From contig NZ_WTCR01000012.1 of NCBI RefSeq assembly GCF_009795715.1, forward strand, positions 1 to 64,000: a stretch of 64,000 nt of DNA, read 5' to 3'. Made by a program: the position numbers and the translations under genes. The notes under the pieces are model-generated. The model was not told the origin of the DNA. It ran no database searches and saw nothing but the letters and a program-made list of their open reading frames with translations. The first letter of the stretch is position 1, and each line of letters opens with the position of its first letter. The DNA comes from Labilibaculum euxinicum. GTDB lineage: Bacteria > Bacteroidota > Bacteroidia > Bacteroidales > Marinifilaceae. This document shows, piece after piece, positions 5,962 to 16,073 of this stretch.

Positions 5962-8112
5962 ATGAATATACAAGATAAAATACAGGAAAAAATAAACGAT
6001 GAGGTTTTGTATAAAAACCTGAAAGGTTTTGCAACAGCCTATAAGGCTTCTAAGGAAAATGCTTATAAGGGCTTGGATTTTGAAGCGCTTCGAACAAGGG
6101 TTCACGACATAAAAGACCGTGACCTAAACAAGGTAATGGAACAATTCCACCAGTTTAAAGCGAATGTTGAGAAGCACGGCTGTAAAGTGTTTCAGGCAAA
6201 AACAGGCGGGGATGCGTGCAAATACATTGCTGATGTAATGAAAAAACACAATGCTAAATTCATGGTGAAGAGTAAATCGATGACTTCGGAAGAGATTTTA
6301 CTCAACCATTATTTAGAGAAGGAGGGACTGCAGCCAATCGAAACCGATTTGGGAGAGTGGATTCTGCAGTTGGCCAACGAGCATCCATCGCACATGGTAA
6401 TGCCGGCCATTCATAAAACCAGACAGCAGGTTGCAAAGATATTTTCTGATTATACAGGAGAGGCGGTAGATCCTGAAGATATTAAAGCAATGGTGGAAAT
6501 TGCACGCAGATTTCTTCGCGAATCTTATTTTAAAGCAGGTGTTGGAATGACAGGGGCGAATGTTGCCGTAGCCAGTACAGGTACAATTGGTTTGGTCACC
6601 AACGAAGGAAATGCCCGATTGTCGTCTACCGTGCCTCCTGTGCACATTGTTTTGGTCGGATACGAGAAATTGTGCGACGATTTTAATCAGGCTTTGGATA
6701 TTGTTCGGGTATTGCCGAAAAGTGCTACCGGACAAACCATAACATCATATACTACATGGATTAAAGGGAGAGTTCCATCTCATAAAAATGAAGACGGCGT
6801 AAAGGAAACTCATTATGTGTTTTTGGATAACGGACGTTTGGCATTTTTCGAGCATCCTAAGTTTAAAGAAGCATTAAAGTGTGTGCGCTGCGGTAGTTGT
6901 GCCAACATTTGTCCGGCTTACGAAATGGTTGGAGGTCATGTTTACGGCGATCGTTATATCGGTTCAATTGGTCTGATTTTAACAGCCCTTTATCAGGGCG
7001 ATGAAGCGGCCAAGGACATTTTAAAAATGTGCATTGGTTGCCGTGCCTGTTCTTTTAATTGCCCTTCGGGCATTGATTTGCAGGCTTTAATTTCTGATTT
7101 GAAATTGGTTGTCGGCAAAAAATACGGCATCAATCCTATCAAGAAAAAAGTATTTAAAAGCTTGGTTGCAAAGCCCGGTAGAATGAAGTCTGTTTTGAGT
7201 TTAGGGGCTAATTTCCAGTTTCCGTTAACGAAAACCAATCCATCAAATCAGGAAAAAATTATTGGTACCATTCCAATGCTGCCTAAAGAAATGGATTTCA
7301 GAAAATTTCCGGCTTTGGCTTCAAAAACCTTTAGCAAGCGTTTTTACAAAGATGGATACGATCAGTTTTCATCCGAAAGAAAAGTATTCTTCTATCCTGG
7401 TTGTGCTATCGAATATTTTTATCCTGAAATGGGACTGGCAATGGTCAAACTGCTTCAGAAGAGTGGATTTCAGGTTGATATTCCTAAAAAAGCAGCATGT
7501 TGCGGCATTCCTGCCATTGCATCGGGCGATCCCGAAAATGCAAAAAGCATGATTTACAATACTCTTGATAATTTACAAGAACCTAAAGACTATGAAGCTC
7601 TGTTGGTATTGTGTCCTACTTGTGGGGGAGCCATTAAGCATGAGTTTCTGGATTTTACCAAAGAAGATCCAAACCGTTACAAAAAAGCGGCTCAATTGGG
7701 TGATATGGTAACACCAATCGGGAAGTTTTTAGAAAAAAACAACATCCGCTTTAAAGTGAAAGGGAACAAGAAGGTTACCTATCATACACCTTGCCACGAT
7801 TCCAGATCACTGGATTATTCTGCAGAAGCTTTCCTTTCCAAATTAATCGGAAAACAATTTATTCCATTAACCGACAGCAATGTGTGCTGTGGTTTTGGAG
7901 GAACTTACTCTCTCGACTTTGCAACCATATCAAACGGAATATTAACCAAGAAAATAGAAAATATTGAGGCAAGTAATGCTGAGATATTGGTTACCGATTG
8001 TCCGGGATGTGTAATGCAGATTAACGGAGGTTTGATGCATAAAAAAGTGCCTGTTAAAGTACTTCATCTAACCGAATTTATTGAGAAGTATGTTGAAATC
8101 ATCGGGAAATAA
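5962..8112 (+). CDS. lutB: LutB-LutA fusion, L-lactate dehydrogenase complex Fe-S protein
   Basis: A 716 aa protein joining two subunits that are usually separate. Residues 1-400 are LutB: a LUD domain (GAGVGMTGAN-like loop at 192-200, ASTGTIGLVTNEGNARL) and two 4Fe-4S ligand sets, C307/C310/C313/C317 and C357/C360/C363/C367. Residues 470-716 are LutA, with two CCG (DUF224) modules: C513-C514 with CPTC 551-554, and C642-C643 with CPGC 680-683. These modules bind a non-cubane or 4Fe-4S centre in related heterodisulfide reductases. The product would oxidise L-lactate with LutC and pass electrons toward menaquinone. No internal stop or frameshift is seen, so the fusion looks real. Confidence 0.9.
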   Translation: MNIQDKIQEKINDEVLYKNLKGFATAYKASKENAYKGLDFEALRTRVHDIKDRDLNKVMEQFHQFKANVEKHGCKVFQAKTGGDACKYIADVMKKHNAKFMVKSKSMTSEEILLNHYLEKEGLQPIETDLGEWILQLANEHPSHMVMPAIHKTRQQVAKIFSDYTGEAVDPEDIKAMVEIARRFLRESYFKAGVGMTGANVAVASTGTIGLVTNEGNARLSSTVPPVHIVLVGYEKLCDDFNQALDIVRVLPKSATGQTITSYTTWIKGRVPSHKNEDGVKETHYVFLDNGRLAFFEHPKFKEALKCVRCGSCANICPAYEMVGGHVYGDRYIGSIGLILTALYQGDEAAKDILKMCIGCRACSFNCPSGIDLQALISDLKLVVGKKYGINPIKKKVFKSLVAKPGRMKSVLSLGANFQFPLTKTNPSNQEKIIGTIPMLPKEMDFRKFPALASKTFSKRFYKDGYDQFSSERKVFFYPGCAIEYFYPEMGLAMVKLLQKSGFQVDIPKKAACCGIPAIASGDPENAKSMIYNTLDNLQEPKDYEALLVLCPTCGGAIKHEFLDFTKEDPNRYKKAAQLGDMVTPIGKFLEKNNIRFKVKGNKKVTYHTPCHDSRSLDYSAEAFLSKLIGKQFIPLTDSNVCCGFGGTYSLDFATISNGILTKKIENIEASNAEILVTDCPGCVMQINGGLMHKKVPVKVLHLTEFIEKYVEIIGK

Positions 8113-8124
8113 AAACAATGAATT

Positions 8125-8316
8125 ATGGACTTCAATAATGATAAGGTTGATATCAATAAAAGTCTGGAAGCTCTAAAACAAAAGCTTATGGACCTTGACG
8201 TTTTGATGCACACTAGTGCAATGAACGGAAATCTTAAAAAATTGGACAATTCAATCATCGAAAAATACAGTAGATCTAACCCGTTTACTACGATCACTAA
8301 TACAATTTGTAACTAA
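8125..8316 (+). CDS. Small protein between lutBA and the permease
   Basis: A 63 aa open frame starting ATG 12 bases after lutB-lutA and ending 16 bases before the permease start. The sequence is polar and mostly helical ([40 protein letters not shown]), with no membrane span or metal motif. Tight packing in the operon and an amphipathic helix with heptad-like Leu/Met spacing suggest a real accessory peptide, perhaps a partner of the Fe-S complex. Function is unknown. A frame on the opposite strand over the same bases looks like a shadow. Confidence 0.55.
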   Translation: MDFNNDKVDINKSLEALKQKLMDLDVLMHTSAMNGNLKKLDNSIIEKYSRSNPFTTITNTICN

Positions 8317-8332
8317 ACCTAAACTATTTTTT

Positions 8333-9991
8333 ATGGATGCATTATTAGCTTTTTCGCCTATTTTATTAACCATCGTACTGATGGTTGGCTTCAATTGGGG
8401 AGCAAAAAAGGCTTTGCCTTTATCACTGCTGCTATCGGTGATTGTTGCTTACACAGTATGGGAAATTGATATATTCCACATCATGGGCTATTCAGTTTTT
8501 GGATTTCTGAAAGCATTGGATATTTTAATCATTATTTTTGGTGCGATTCTCATTTTAAATACCATGAAGTTGTCGGGAGCTATGGCAACGATTAATAATG
8601 GATTTAACGGAATTACCACCGACCGAAGAATTCAGGCCATTATTATAGGTTTCATGTTCGGTGCATTTATTGAAGGTGCAGCCGGATTTGGAACTCCTGC
8701 CGCCTTGGCCGGTCCTTTGTTGGTCGGACTCGGATTCCCTCCTTTGGCCGCAGCAATGGTTGCTTTAATTTACAATTCGGTTCCGGTTCCTTATGGTGCG
8801 GTTGGTACTCCAATTAGTGGAGGTGCAATGGTAACTCTAGAGCAAAATTTAACTGATATAGGTGCTAATGCCGATGTATTTAAAATGGCATTAACCAAAT
8901 GGATTGCAATTCCGAATGCATTGGTTGGTATCTTTATTCCTTTGTTGGGTATCATGATTATGACCAGGTTCTTTGGAAAGGAAAAATCGATTAAGCCTGC
9001 ATTGGCAGCAGCTCCGTTTGCAATTTTTGCCGGTTTGGCTTTCGCAATTCCTTACGTATTAATCGCTTCAACTCTGGGACCCGATCTTCCATCATTACTA
9101 GGTGCATTTATTGGTCTTGGAATTATCATTTTTGCGGCAAAAAGAGGTTTCCTTATGCCTAAAACGCCATGGGATTTTCCTCCAAAATCAGAGTGGGAAG
9201 AAAATTGGAAATCTAATGATTCCAATGGTGATACCGGTGAAGCAAAAATGGGATTGGTGAAAGCATGGATGCCATACGTATTAATCGCCGTTATTTTAGT
9301 GGTGACCCGTATTCCGTCTTTAGGTTTAAAAGGATGGTTGGCCTCTCAAACACTAATTCTTTCGAATCTTTTTGGTATTGATGGGTTAACGTACGTATTG
9401 AAGTGGGCTTATTTACCGGGAACAATCCCTTTTATTTTGGTAGCAGTGATCACAAATTTCATGCATAAAATGCCATTAAAACAGGTTGTTTCTTCCTGGA
9501 AAACAACTTTTAAACAAATAACAGGTGCGGCAATTGCCTTATTTGCAGGTGTTGCTATGGTTCAATTGATGTTGAAATCGGGAACGAACGGAGCCGGAAT
9601 GGATAGTATGCTAACCACTATGGCTACAGCTATTGCTGATTTATCAGGAAATGCTTATCCAATAATAGCACCTATCGTTGGTGTTTTAGGATCTTTTATG
9701 TCAGGATCGGCTACTGTTTCTAACCTGTTGTTTGCTTCACTTCAGTTCGAAACGGCTACAATTTTAGGGATACCTCAGGTATTAATTGTTGCAGTTCAAA
9801 CCATTGGTGCGGCATTAGGAAACATGATATGTGTAAACAATGTTGTTGCAGTTTGTGCAACCGTTGGTTGTATTGGTGCCGAAGGAACAATTATAAGAAG
9901 AAACTCAATACCAGCCTTAATTTACTATTTAATGGTAATGATAATTGTTGTTGTTTTGATTTCATCGGGCTTTAATCCACTGCCATTGTAA
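8333..9991 (+). CDS. lldP: L-lactate permease (LctP/LldP family)
   Basis: A 552 aa inner-membrane transporter of the lactate permease family, with 12-14 hydrophobic segments. The family signature around residues 108-135 ([21 protein letters not shown]) and a second re-entrant-like stretch ([19 protein letters not shown]) are both present. It imports lactate, and possibly glycolate, with protons or sodium. It is in line with lutC and lutB-lutA and is followed by a strong hairpin terminator, so it probably closes the first transcription unit. Confidence 0.95.
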   Translation: MDALLAFSPILLTIVLMVGFNWGAKKALPLSLLLSVIVAYTVWEIDIFHIMGYSVFGFLKALDILIIIFGAILILNTMKLSGAMATINNGFNGITTDRRIQAIIIGFMFGAFIEGAAGFGTPAALAGPLLVGLGFPPLAAAMVALIYNSVPVPYGAVGTPISGGAMVTLEQNLTDIGANADVFKMALTKWIAIPNALVGIFIPLLGIMIMTRFFGKEKSIKPALAAAPFAIFAGLAFAIPYVLIASTLGPDLPSLLGAFIGLGIIIFAAKRGFLMPKTPWDFPPKSEWEENWKSNDSNGDTGEAKMGLVKAWMPYVLIAVILVVTRIPSLGLKGWLASQTLILSNLFGIDGLTYVLKWAYLPGTIPFILVAVITNFMHKMPLKQVVSSWKTTFKQITGAAIALFAGVAMVQLMLKSGTNGAGMDSMLTTMATAIADLSGNAYPIIAPIVGVLGSFMSGSATVSNLLFASLQFETATILGIPQVLIVAVQTIGAALGNMICVNNVVAVCATVGCIGAEGTIIRRNSIPALIYYLMVMIIVVVLISSGFNPLPL

Positions 9992-9999
9992 AATATTAG

Positions 10000-10039
10000 G
10001 AACCAAATTTTCAAGGAATTGAAAATTTGGTTCATTTTT
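10000..10039 (+). terminator. Terminator after the lactate permease
   Basis: A perfect 15-bp stem, GAACCAAATTTTCAA, with a GGAA loop and its exact complement ends at 10033, followed by ATTTTT. It separates the lutC-lldP unit from the two dehydrogenase genes. Confidence 0.85.
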
Positions 10040-10126
10040 AAAGACTGAAAACGTACATTTGTCATACAAGTTACCAATTTAAGGTTCTACTATTATTTGA
10101 ATACTTGATCATAAAATCAAAAAAAA

Positions 10127-13012
10127 ATGCTTACAGGAGAATATAAGAAGTTCTATCATGAGATTAAAGCTACAATAGAAACTTCACGTTTGTATACTGA
10201 TGAAATAAGAAATTTGGCGTATGGAACTGATGCTGGTTTTTATCGATTAATCCCTCAGATTATTATTCGGGCAAAAGATGAAGCTGAAGTACAAAAGGCT
10301 GTTATTTTAGCTAACAAGTATAATTTGCCGGTTACTTTTCGTGCAGCAGGAACCAGTTTGGCAGGTCAGGCAATTACCGATTCTATTTTAATTATTGCAG
10401 GAAAACATTGGGAAGATTTTGATGTCCTTAAAAACGGCGAAGCAATTCGTATGCAGCCGGGTATGGTGGGCAGTCGTGTAAATAAGGTTTTGGCACCTTA
10501 CGGAAAAAAACTCGGACCAGATCCAGCATCTATTAATTCTGCAATGATCGGAGGTATTGTTATGAATAACGCCTCGGGTATGAATTGTGGTACTCATGAG
10601 AATTCTTATAAAACAATCCTTTCAGCTCGTTTAATATTTGCCGATGGTACCATTTTGGATACCGGGGATGCTGCAAGTAAGGCTAATTTTAAAAAGACAC
10701 ATGGCAATTTTATCCGCCAAATTGAAGAGATACGCGATAAGGTACGTGCAAACAAAAAGTTGGCCGACCGTATTCGTTACAAATACAGTATTAAAAATAC
10801 TACTGGTTTAAGCATTAATCCTTTTATTGATTATACCGATCCTTTTCAGATTATCGTGAATTTGATGGTAGGATCAGAGGGTACTTTGGCTTTTATGTCG
10901 GAATTAACCATGAAGACTGTGGTAAATCATAAATTTAAGGCCAGTGCAATGATATACTTTAGTGATATCGTTACAGCTTGTCAGTCGGTGGTGACCATAA
11001 AGCCCGGTCCGGTACACGGAGCTGAGATGTTGGATAGAGTTGCTTTGCGATCCGTTGAAAATGCCGATGGCATTCCTCCGTTTATTAAAGATTTTCCTGA
11101 TGGTGTAACTGCTATTCTGGTAGAAACATTGGCCAATAGTAAAAGTGAATTGAATGCCAATATTAGTGAAATTAAATCGCTGTTGTCGGCCTACGAAACG
11201 GTTCGCCCAATCGAATTTACCGATAAACCAGAGGAGTATTCTAAATATTGGGATATCCGAAAAGGAGTATTTCCTGCGGTTGGTGGTTTAAGAGAAACAG
11301 GTACTACTTGTATTATCGAGGATGTAGCCTTTCATATCGATGATTTGCCAAAGGCAACTTTAGATTTGCAGAATTTGATTGCTAAATATGGATACAAAGA
11401 TGGTGTGATTTACGGTCATGCTTTGGAAGGAAATTTTCACTTTATCTTCAATCAGAATTTTGATAAACCCGAAGAATTGGAGCAGTATAAAAGCTTTATG
11501 CACGAGGTGGATGAATTAGTGATTGACAAGTACGATGGTTCGCTGAAAGCAGAGCATGGAACGGGCAGAAATATGGCTCCGTTTGTAAAACATGAATGGG
11601 GCGAAGAGGCTTATCAGTTGATGAAAGATGTAAAGCAACTTTTCGATCCTAAAAATTTACTGAATCCGGGCGTTATTATTAACGAAGATCCGGAGTGTTA
11701 TACTAAGAATTTTAAAACACTTGCTCCTGTTCACGAGTTGGTTGATAAATGTATTGAATGTGGTTTTTGTGAGGTAAACTGTTTAACCGCTGGTTTTACG
11801 CTATCTGCTCGTCAGCGTACTGTTGTACAGCGGGAACTAAAACGTCTGGAAACTACAGGAGAGGATCCGGAACGATACAAAATATTGAAGAAAGGATTTG
11901 ATTATCTTGGTGAGCAGACTTGTGCCGGGGATGGCTTATGTGCAACGTCCTGCCCTGTAGGTATCGATACCGGTAAGTTCATTAAATACCTTCGGTCCTT
12001 AAATGTGGATACTCCGCGTGCTTTTAAAATCAGTCAGAAAGTTGCTGATAATTTCTCAACGGTTGGTTCTACTATTCGTGGAGGTTTAAAATTCGTGAAT
12101 GGTGTTCATACGGTGATGGGTTCTACTTTACTTGGAGCTGTTGCCGGTGGTTTTAGAACCTTAAGCGGAAATAACATTCCCTTGTGGACTCCAGCTATGC
12201 CGAAAGGAGCAAATGCACCAAAACCAAAACCGATTAACAAGGAGAATCCATTACGAGTGGTTTACTTTCCATCGTGTATTGCACAAACCATGGGACCTGC
12301 AAAAGGAGATCCTTACAAGGAGCCATTGCATATGGTTACCCAAAAGTTACTTGAAAAAGCAGGTTACGAGGTAATTTTCCCTGAAGGAATGAGCAATTTA
12401 TGCTGCGGTACTCCATGGGAAAGTAAGGGCTTGATCAAGCATGCCGATCAGAAATCATCTGAATTGGAAGCTGCTTTGGTAAAAGCTTCTGAAAATGGAA
12501 AATACCCTGTTTTATGCGATACTTCTCCATGTTTGTACCGAATGAGAAGAGTGATGGATAAAACATTAAAGCTTTATGAGCCGGTTGAATTTATTCATGA
12601 ATTCTTAATGGACAAATTGAACTTTAAAAAGGTAAATGAGGTTATTACTATTCACTCCACTTGCACGACTACTAAGATGGGATTAACTCCGGCATTAAAA
12701 ACAGTAGCCGAAGCTTGTGCACAGCACGTAGTGTTGCCCGAAGAAGTTGGATGTTGCGGTTTTGCAGGAGACAGAGGTTTTAATTTTCCGGAAGTAAACA
12801 AGTATGCTTTGCGAAAACTGTATCCAATTATTGAGAAGGAAAAGGTGATTGCAGGCTATTCAAACAGTAGAACCTGTGAGATTGGCTTGAGTACAAATGG
12901 CAGAGTACCTTACATGTCGATTATTTATTTGGTGGACCGTGTAACAACAGGAAAAAACAAGCAAGTTAATTACAAGAAAAAGAAGGCGAAAAAACAGGTG
13001 GCTGCAATTTAA
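10127..13012 (+). CDS. FAD/Fe-S D-lactate dehydrogenase-like oxidoreductase (GlcD-GlcF type fusion), copy 1
   Basis: A 961 aa protein built from a FAD-binding type 4 (PCMH) domain at about 40-215 (TFRAAGTSLAGQAITDSILI, GPDPASINSAMIGGIVMNNASGMNCG), a FAD-oxidase C-terminal domain to about 520, two 4Fe-4S sites (CIECGFCEVNC at about 541-551; CAGDGLCATSC at about 599-609) and a C-terminal GlpC/GlcF-like region with CCG motifs near 758 and 878. Relatives such as YdiJ and Dld oxidise D-lactate or other 2-hydroxyacids and donate to quinone. The histidine-rich YGHALEGNFHF motif fits the family's metal/substrate site. It lies between the permease and a paralogue; substrate identity (D-lactate, glycolate) is inferred from context. 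Confidence 0.85.
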   Translation: MLTGEYKKFYHEIKATIETSRLYTDEIRNLAYGTDAGFYRLIPQIIIRAKDEAEVQKAVILANKYNLPVTFRAAGTSLAGQAITDSILIIAGKHWEDFDVLKNGEAIRMQPGMVGSRVNKVLAPYGKKLGPDPASINSAMIGGIVMNNASGMNCGTHENSYKTILSARLIFADGTILDTGDAASKANFKKTHGNFIRQIEEIRDKVRANKKLADRIRYKYSIKNTTGLSINPFIDYTDPFQIIVNLMVGSEGTLAFMSELTMKTVVNHKFKASAMIYFSDIVTACQSVVTIKPGPVHGAEMLDRVALRSVENADGIPPFIKDFPDGVTAILVETLANSKSELNANISEIKSLLSAYETVRPIEFTDKPEEYSKYWDIRKGVFPAVGGLRETGTTCIIEDVAFHIDDLPKATLDLQNLIAKYGYKDGVIYGHALEGNFHFIFNQNFDKPEELEQYKSFMHEVDELVIDKYDGSLKAEHGTGRNMAPFVKHEWGEEAYQLMKDVKQLFDPKNLLNPGVIINEDPECYTKNFKTLAPVHELVDKCIECGFCEVNCLTAGFTLSARQRTVVQRELKRLETTGEDPERYKILKKGFDYLGEQTCAGDGLCATSCPVGIDTGKFIKYLRSLNVDTPRAFKISQKVADNFSTVGSTIRGGLKFVNGVHTVMGSTLLGAVAGGFRTLSGNNIPLWTPAMPKGANAPKPKPINKENPLRVVYFPSCIAQTMGPAKGDPYKEPLHMVTQKLLEKAGYEVIFPEGMSNLCCGTPWESKGLIKHADQKSSELEAALVKASENGKYPVLCDTSPCLYRMRRVMDKTLKLYEPVEFIHEFLMDKLNFKKVNEVITIHSTCTTTKMGLTPALKTVAEACAQHVVLPEEVGCCGFAGDRGFNFPEVNKYALRKLYPIIEKEKVIAGYSNSRTCEIGLSTNGRVPYMSIIYLVDRVTTGKNKQVNYKKKKAKKQVAAI

Positions 13013-13162
13013 TGTCCCGACCGTTATTCGTTGTAAGATTATAAAAGGATTAAATTTTTTTACAAGCTGAAAAAAAGAAAAGAAAGACTTGATTGCCATT
13101 TTCAGTTTGTAGAAAAATCCTTGGGAAGGATAGTTTAGTTCATATTTGAAAATTAAAAAAAT

Positions 13163-15988
13163 ATGCTGACAGGAGAATATAAAATTTTATATGAACGATT
13201 GCTGAAGTCAATTGATAAGAACAGAATGTTTCATGATCCTCTTCATACGCTTGCATGGGGAACCGATGCGAGTTTTTACAGACTGATACCTAAATTGGTA
13301 GTAAAGTCGAAAAGCGAGGAAGAAGTGAGTTTAATTATGCGGGAATGTCATAATTTAAACATACCGGTTACTTATCGTGCTGCAGGAACCAGTTTATCGG
13401 GGCAGGCAATCAGCGATTCTGTTTTGGTGGTTGCGGGAGAGCATTGGAAAAAGCATACGATACTTGATAATGGAGAGAAAATTCGTCTTCAGCCAGGTAT
13501 TACGGGTGCCCGTGCAAATGCTTTGCTGGCACGCTACGGTAAGAAAATCGGACCGGATCCGGCTTCTATTAATGCTGCGATGATTGGTGGTATTGCTGCC
13601 AATAATGCATCAGGAATGTGTTGCGGAACTTCCGAGAATTCCTACAAAACAATCGATTCTATCCGTGTAATCTTGCATGATGGAACCGTTCTGGATACCT
13701 CCTGTAAGGAAAGTATTGCTTCGTTTAAAAATACTCATTTTGATATGCTGAAGGGCATTAGTCAATTGGCCGCAGCTATTCGGAAGAATAAGACTTTGGA
13801 TGCCCGGATTCGTGAGAAATTCAAAATGAAGAATACAACCGGTTACAGCCTGAATGCTTTGGTTGATTACAAGGATCCGATTGATATTTTAACTCACCTT
13901 ATGATTGGTTCTGAGGGAACCTTAGGATTTATTTCAGAGGTGGTTTACAGAACGGTAATTGAGCACAAGCACAAAGCAAGTTCGTTAATGATTTTCCCTG
14001 ATATTGAGAAAGCCTGCCGGGCGGTTTCAATTTTAAAATCGGAGCCTGTTGCTGCGGTTGAATTAATGGATAGGGCTGCATTGCGTTCGGTTGAGAATGA
14101 TGTTGGAGTGCCTGCTTATTTAAAAACACTTTCGGTTGGTGCATCGGCTATTTTAGTGGAAACCAGAGCGGGCGATGCTAAAACATTAAACAAGCAGATT
14201 GAAATAATTACAAATTCCGTTCGGGATATTCAGGTGGAATTGCCAATTGAATTTACTCATGTTCCGGCAGAATTTGCAATGCTTTGGAAAATCCGTAAAG
14301 GTTTGCTTCCAACAGTTGGCGGTATGCGTAAGGTTGGTACTACTGTTATTATCGAAGATGTTTGTTTTCCGGTACTAAAGTTAGCCGAGGCAACTTTAGA
14401 TCTTCAAGACTTGTTTAAAAAGTACAAGTATTCGGAAGCAGTTATTTTTGGTCACGCTTTGGAAGGTAATTTGCACTTTGTATTTACTCAGGATTTTGGA
14501 ACCCAGCCGGAAATCGACAGGTATGCCAAATTCATGGATGAATTGGCTGAATTGGTTGTTGGCCGTTACGATGGTGCTCTAAAAGCAGAACACGGTACCG
14601 GACGAAATATGGCTCCTTATGTTGAAATGGAGTGGGGGACAGATGCTTACAATCTGATGAAGGAAATCAAGGCCATCTTCGATCCTCATTTTTTAATCAA
14701 TCCGGGAGTTATCCTGAATGCCGATAAACAAGCTCATTTAAAGGATTTGAAACCTCTTCCTGCTGCTCACGAAAAAATAGATCAGTGTATGGAGTGTGGT
14801 TTTTGCGAACCATCATGTGTATCACACAACTTGACTTTAAGTCCGCGTCAAAGAATTGTCACCTACCGCGAAATTACCCGCCTGAAAGCCTCAGGAGAGA
14901 CTCCTCACGAGTTAGCCGGTATGGTAAAACAATTCGATTACGAGGCCTTGCAAATGTGTGCTACCGATAGTTTGTGTGCGCTTAGTTGTCCTGTAAAAAT
15001 TGATACCGGCAAATTGGTTAAGGAACTTCGGGCGGATGATGCATCACCAAAAGCTAAGAAATATGCTATGTGGTGTGCCGATAATATGGATAAAGTTCAG
15101 TCCTATGCTAAAGTGGGTCTGAATACTGTGAATTTCTTTCACTCCATACTTGGATCAGGCTTGATGGGTGGAATTGCTGGTGGTGTAAGAACTTTATCAG
15201 GAAATACAATTCCTCGCTGGACCAAGGCTTTTCCAAAAGGATCACCCAAAATTGTGCCTCCTTCAGTAAATAAGAGCAATCCTAAAAAGGTTGTGTATTT
15301 CCCATCTTGTATCAACAGAAGTATGGGTGTATCGAAAGATTACGACGAGAAGGTGGCTTTGACCATTAAGATGGAGAAGTTGATTAAAAAGGCAGGATAT
15401 GAAATTATTTATCCTGAGGATTTAAACAACCATTGTTGTGGTATGGCATTTTTGAGTAAAGGCTTTAAAGAAGCAGGAATGAAAAAATCCAATAATTTGG
15501 AAGCCGCTTTGAAAAAAGCAAGCAACAACGGAGAATATCCAATTCTCTGCGACATGAGCCCTTGCTTGTATACCATGAAGGAGAATATGGAGTCAAGATT
15601 GAAACTATACGAACCAATTGAATTCATAATGGATCATTTGAAAGATCATTTGAATTTTAAACAACTTGATGAAACAGTTTCAGTATTTGCAGTATGTTCT
15701 GCTAAAAAATTAGGTGTGGAAGATAAGCTGGTTGATCTGGCTAAACTATGTGCTAAAAATGTTGTTAAGCCTGACACAAATTGCTGTGGTTTTGCCGGAG
15801 ACAGAGGTTTTACTCACTCCGAATTGAATGATCATGGTTTGCGGGATCTTAAAATTCAACATCCTGCCGAAGTTAAGCATGGCTATTCAACAAGCAGAAC
15901 CTGCGAAATTGGTTTGACATTAAACAGCGGCGTTTCTTATCAATCAATAGTTTATTTGGTTGATAAGGCTACAACAGCAAAAAATTAA
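13163..15988 (+). CDS. FAD/Fe-S D-lactate dehydrogenase-like oxidoreductase (GlcD-GlcF type fusion), copy 2
   Basis: A 941 aa paralogue of the preceding gene with the same domain order. The FAD loop is TYRAAGTSLSGQAISDSVLV and GPDPASINAAMIGG. The first Fe-S site is CMECGFCEPSC at about 541, the second CATDSLCALSC at about 600, and the CCG motifs are HCCGMAF and NCCGFAGDRGF. The two genes also share the opening MLTGEYK. They are 150 bases apart with no clear terminator between, so cotranscription is possible. Tandem duplication with substantial divergence suggests different 2-hydroxyacid substrates or conditions; this is inference. Confidence 0.85.
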   Translation: MLTGEYKILYERLLKSIDKNRMFHDPLHTLAWGTDASFYRLIPKLVVKSKSEEEVSLIMRECHNLNIPVTYRAAGTSLSGQAISDSVLVVAGEHWKKHTILDNGEKIRLQPGITGARANALLARYGKKIGPDPASINAAMIGGIAANNASGMCCGTSENSYKTIDSIRVILHDGTVLDTSCKESIASFKNTHFDMLKGISQLAAAIRKNKTLDARIREKFKMKNTTGYSLNALVDYKDPIDILTHLMIGSEGTLGFISEVVYRTVIEHKHKASSLMIFPDIEKACRAVSILKSEPVAAVELMDRAALRSVENDVGVPAYLKTLSVGASAILVETRAGDAKTLNKQIEIITNSVRDIQVELPIEFTHVPAEFAMLWKIRKGLLPTVGGMRKVGTTVIIEDVCFPVLKLAEATLDLQDLFKKYKYSEAVIFGHALEGNLHFVFTQDFGTQPEIDRYAKFMDELAELVVGRYDGALKAEHGTGRNMAPYVEMEWGTDAYNLMKEIKAIFDPHFLINPGVILNADKQAHLKDLKPLPAAHEKIDQCMECGFCEPSCVSHNLTLSPRQRIVTYREITRLKASGETPHELAGMVKQFDYEALQMCATDSLCALSCPVKIDTGKLVKELRADDASPKAKKYAMWCADNMDKVQSYAKVGLNTVNFFHSILGSGLMGGIAGGVRTLSGNTIPRWTKAFPKGSPKIVPPSVNKSNPKKVVYFPSCINRSMGVSKDYDEKVALTIKMEKLIKKAGYEIIYPEDLNNHCCGMAFLSKGFKEAGMKKSNNLEAALKKASNNGEYPILCDMSPCLYTMKENMESRLKLYEPIEFIMDHLKDHLNFKQLDETVSVFAVCSAKKLGVEDKLVDLAKLCAKNVVKPDTNCCGFAGDRGFTHSELNDHGLRDLKIQHPAEVKHGYSTSRTCEIGLTLNSGVSYQSIVYLVDKATTAKN

Positions 15989-16020
15989 ATTTTATTAATC
16001 GTTATTATTTAGATAGTTAT

Positions 16021-16041
16021 GATCATTGTAAACTAATGATC
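16021..16041. promoter_or_regulatory. Inverted repeat upstream of the porin gene
   Basis: GATCATT-7-AATGATC is a perfect 7-bp dyad 33 bases before the porin start. There is no T-run after it, so a protein-binding operator is more likely than a terminator. The binding protein is unknown. Confidence 0.35.
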
Positions 16042-16073
16042 AGGTTCTGTCTAGTGCCTAAAAATCTGAAATT

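Noticed and set aside
8064-8297. Minus-strand frame over the small gene after lutB-lutA
   Set aside because: Antisense shadow; the plus-strand frame fits the operon better.
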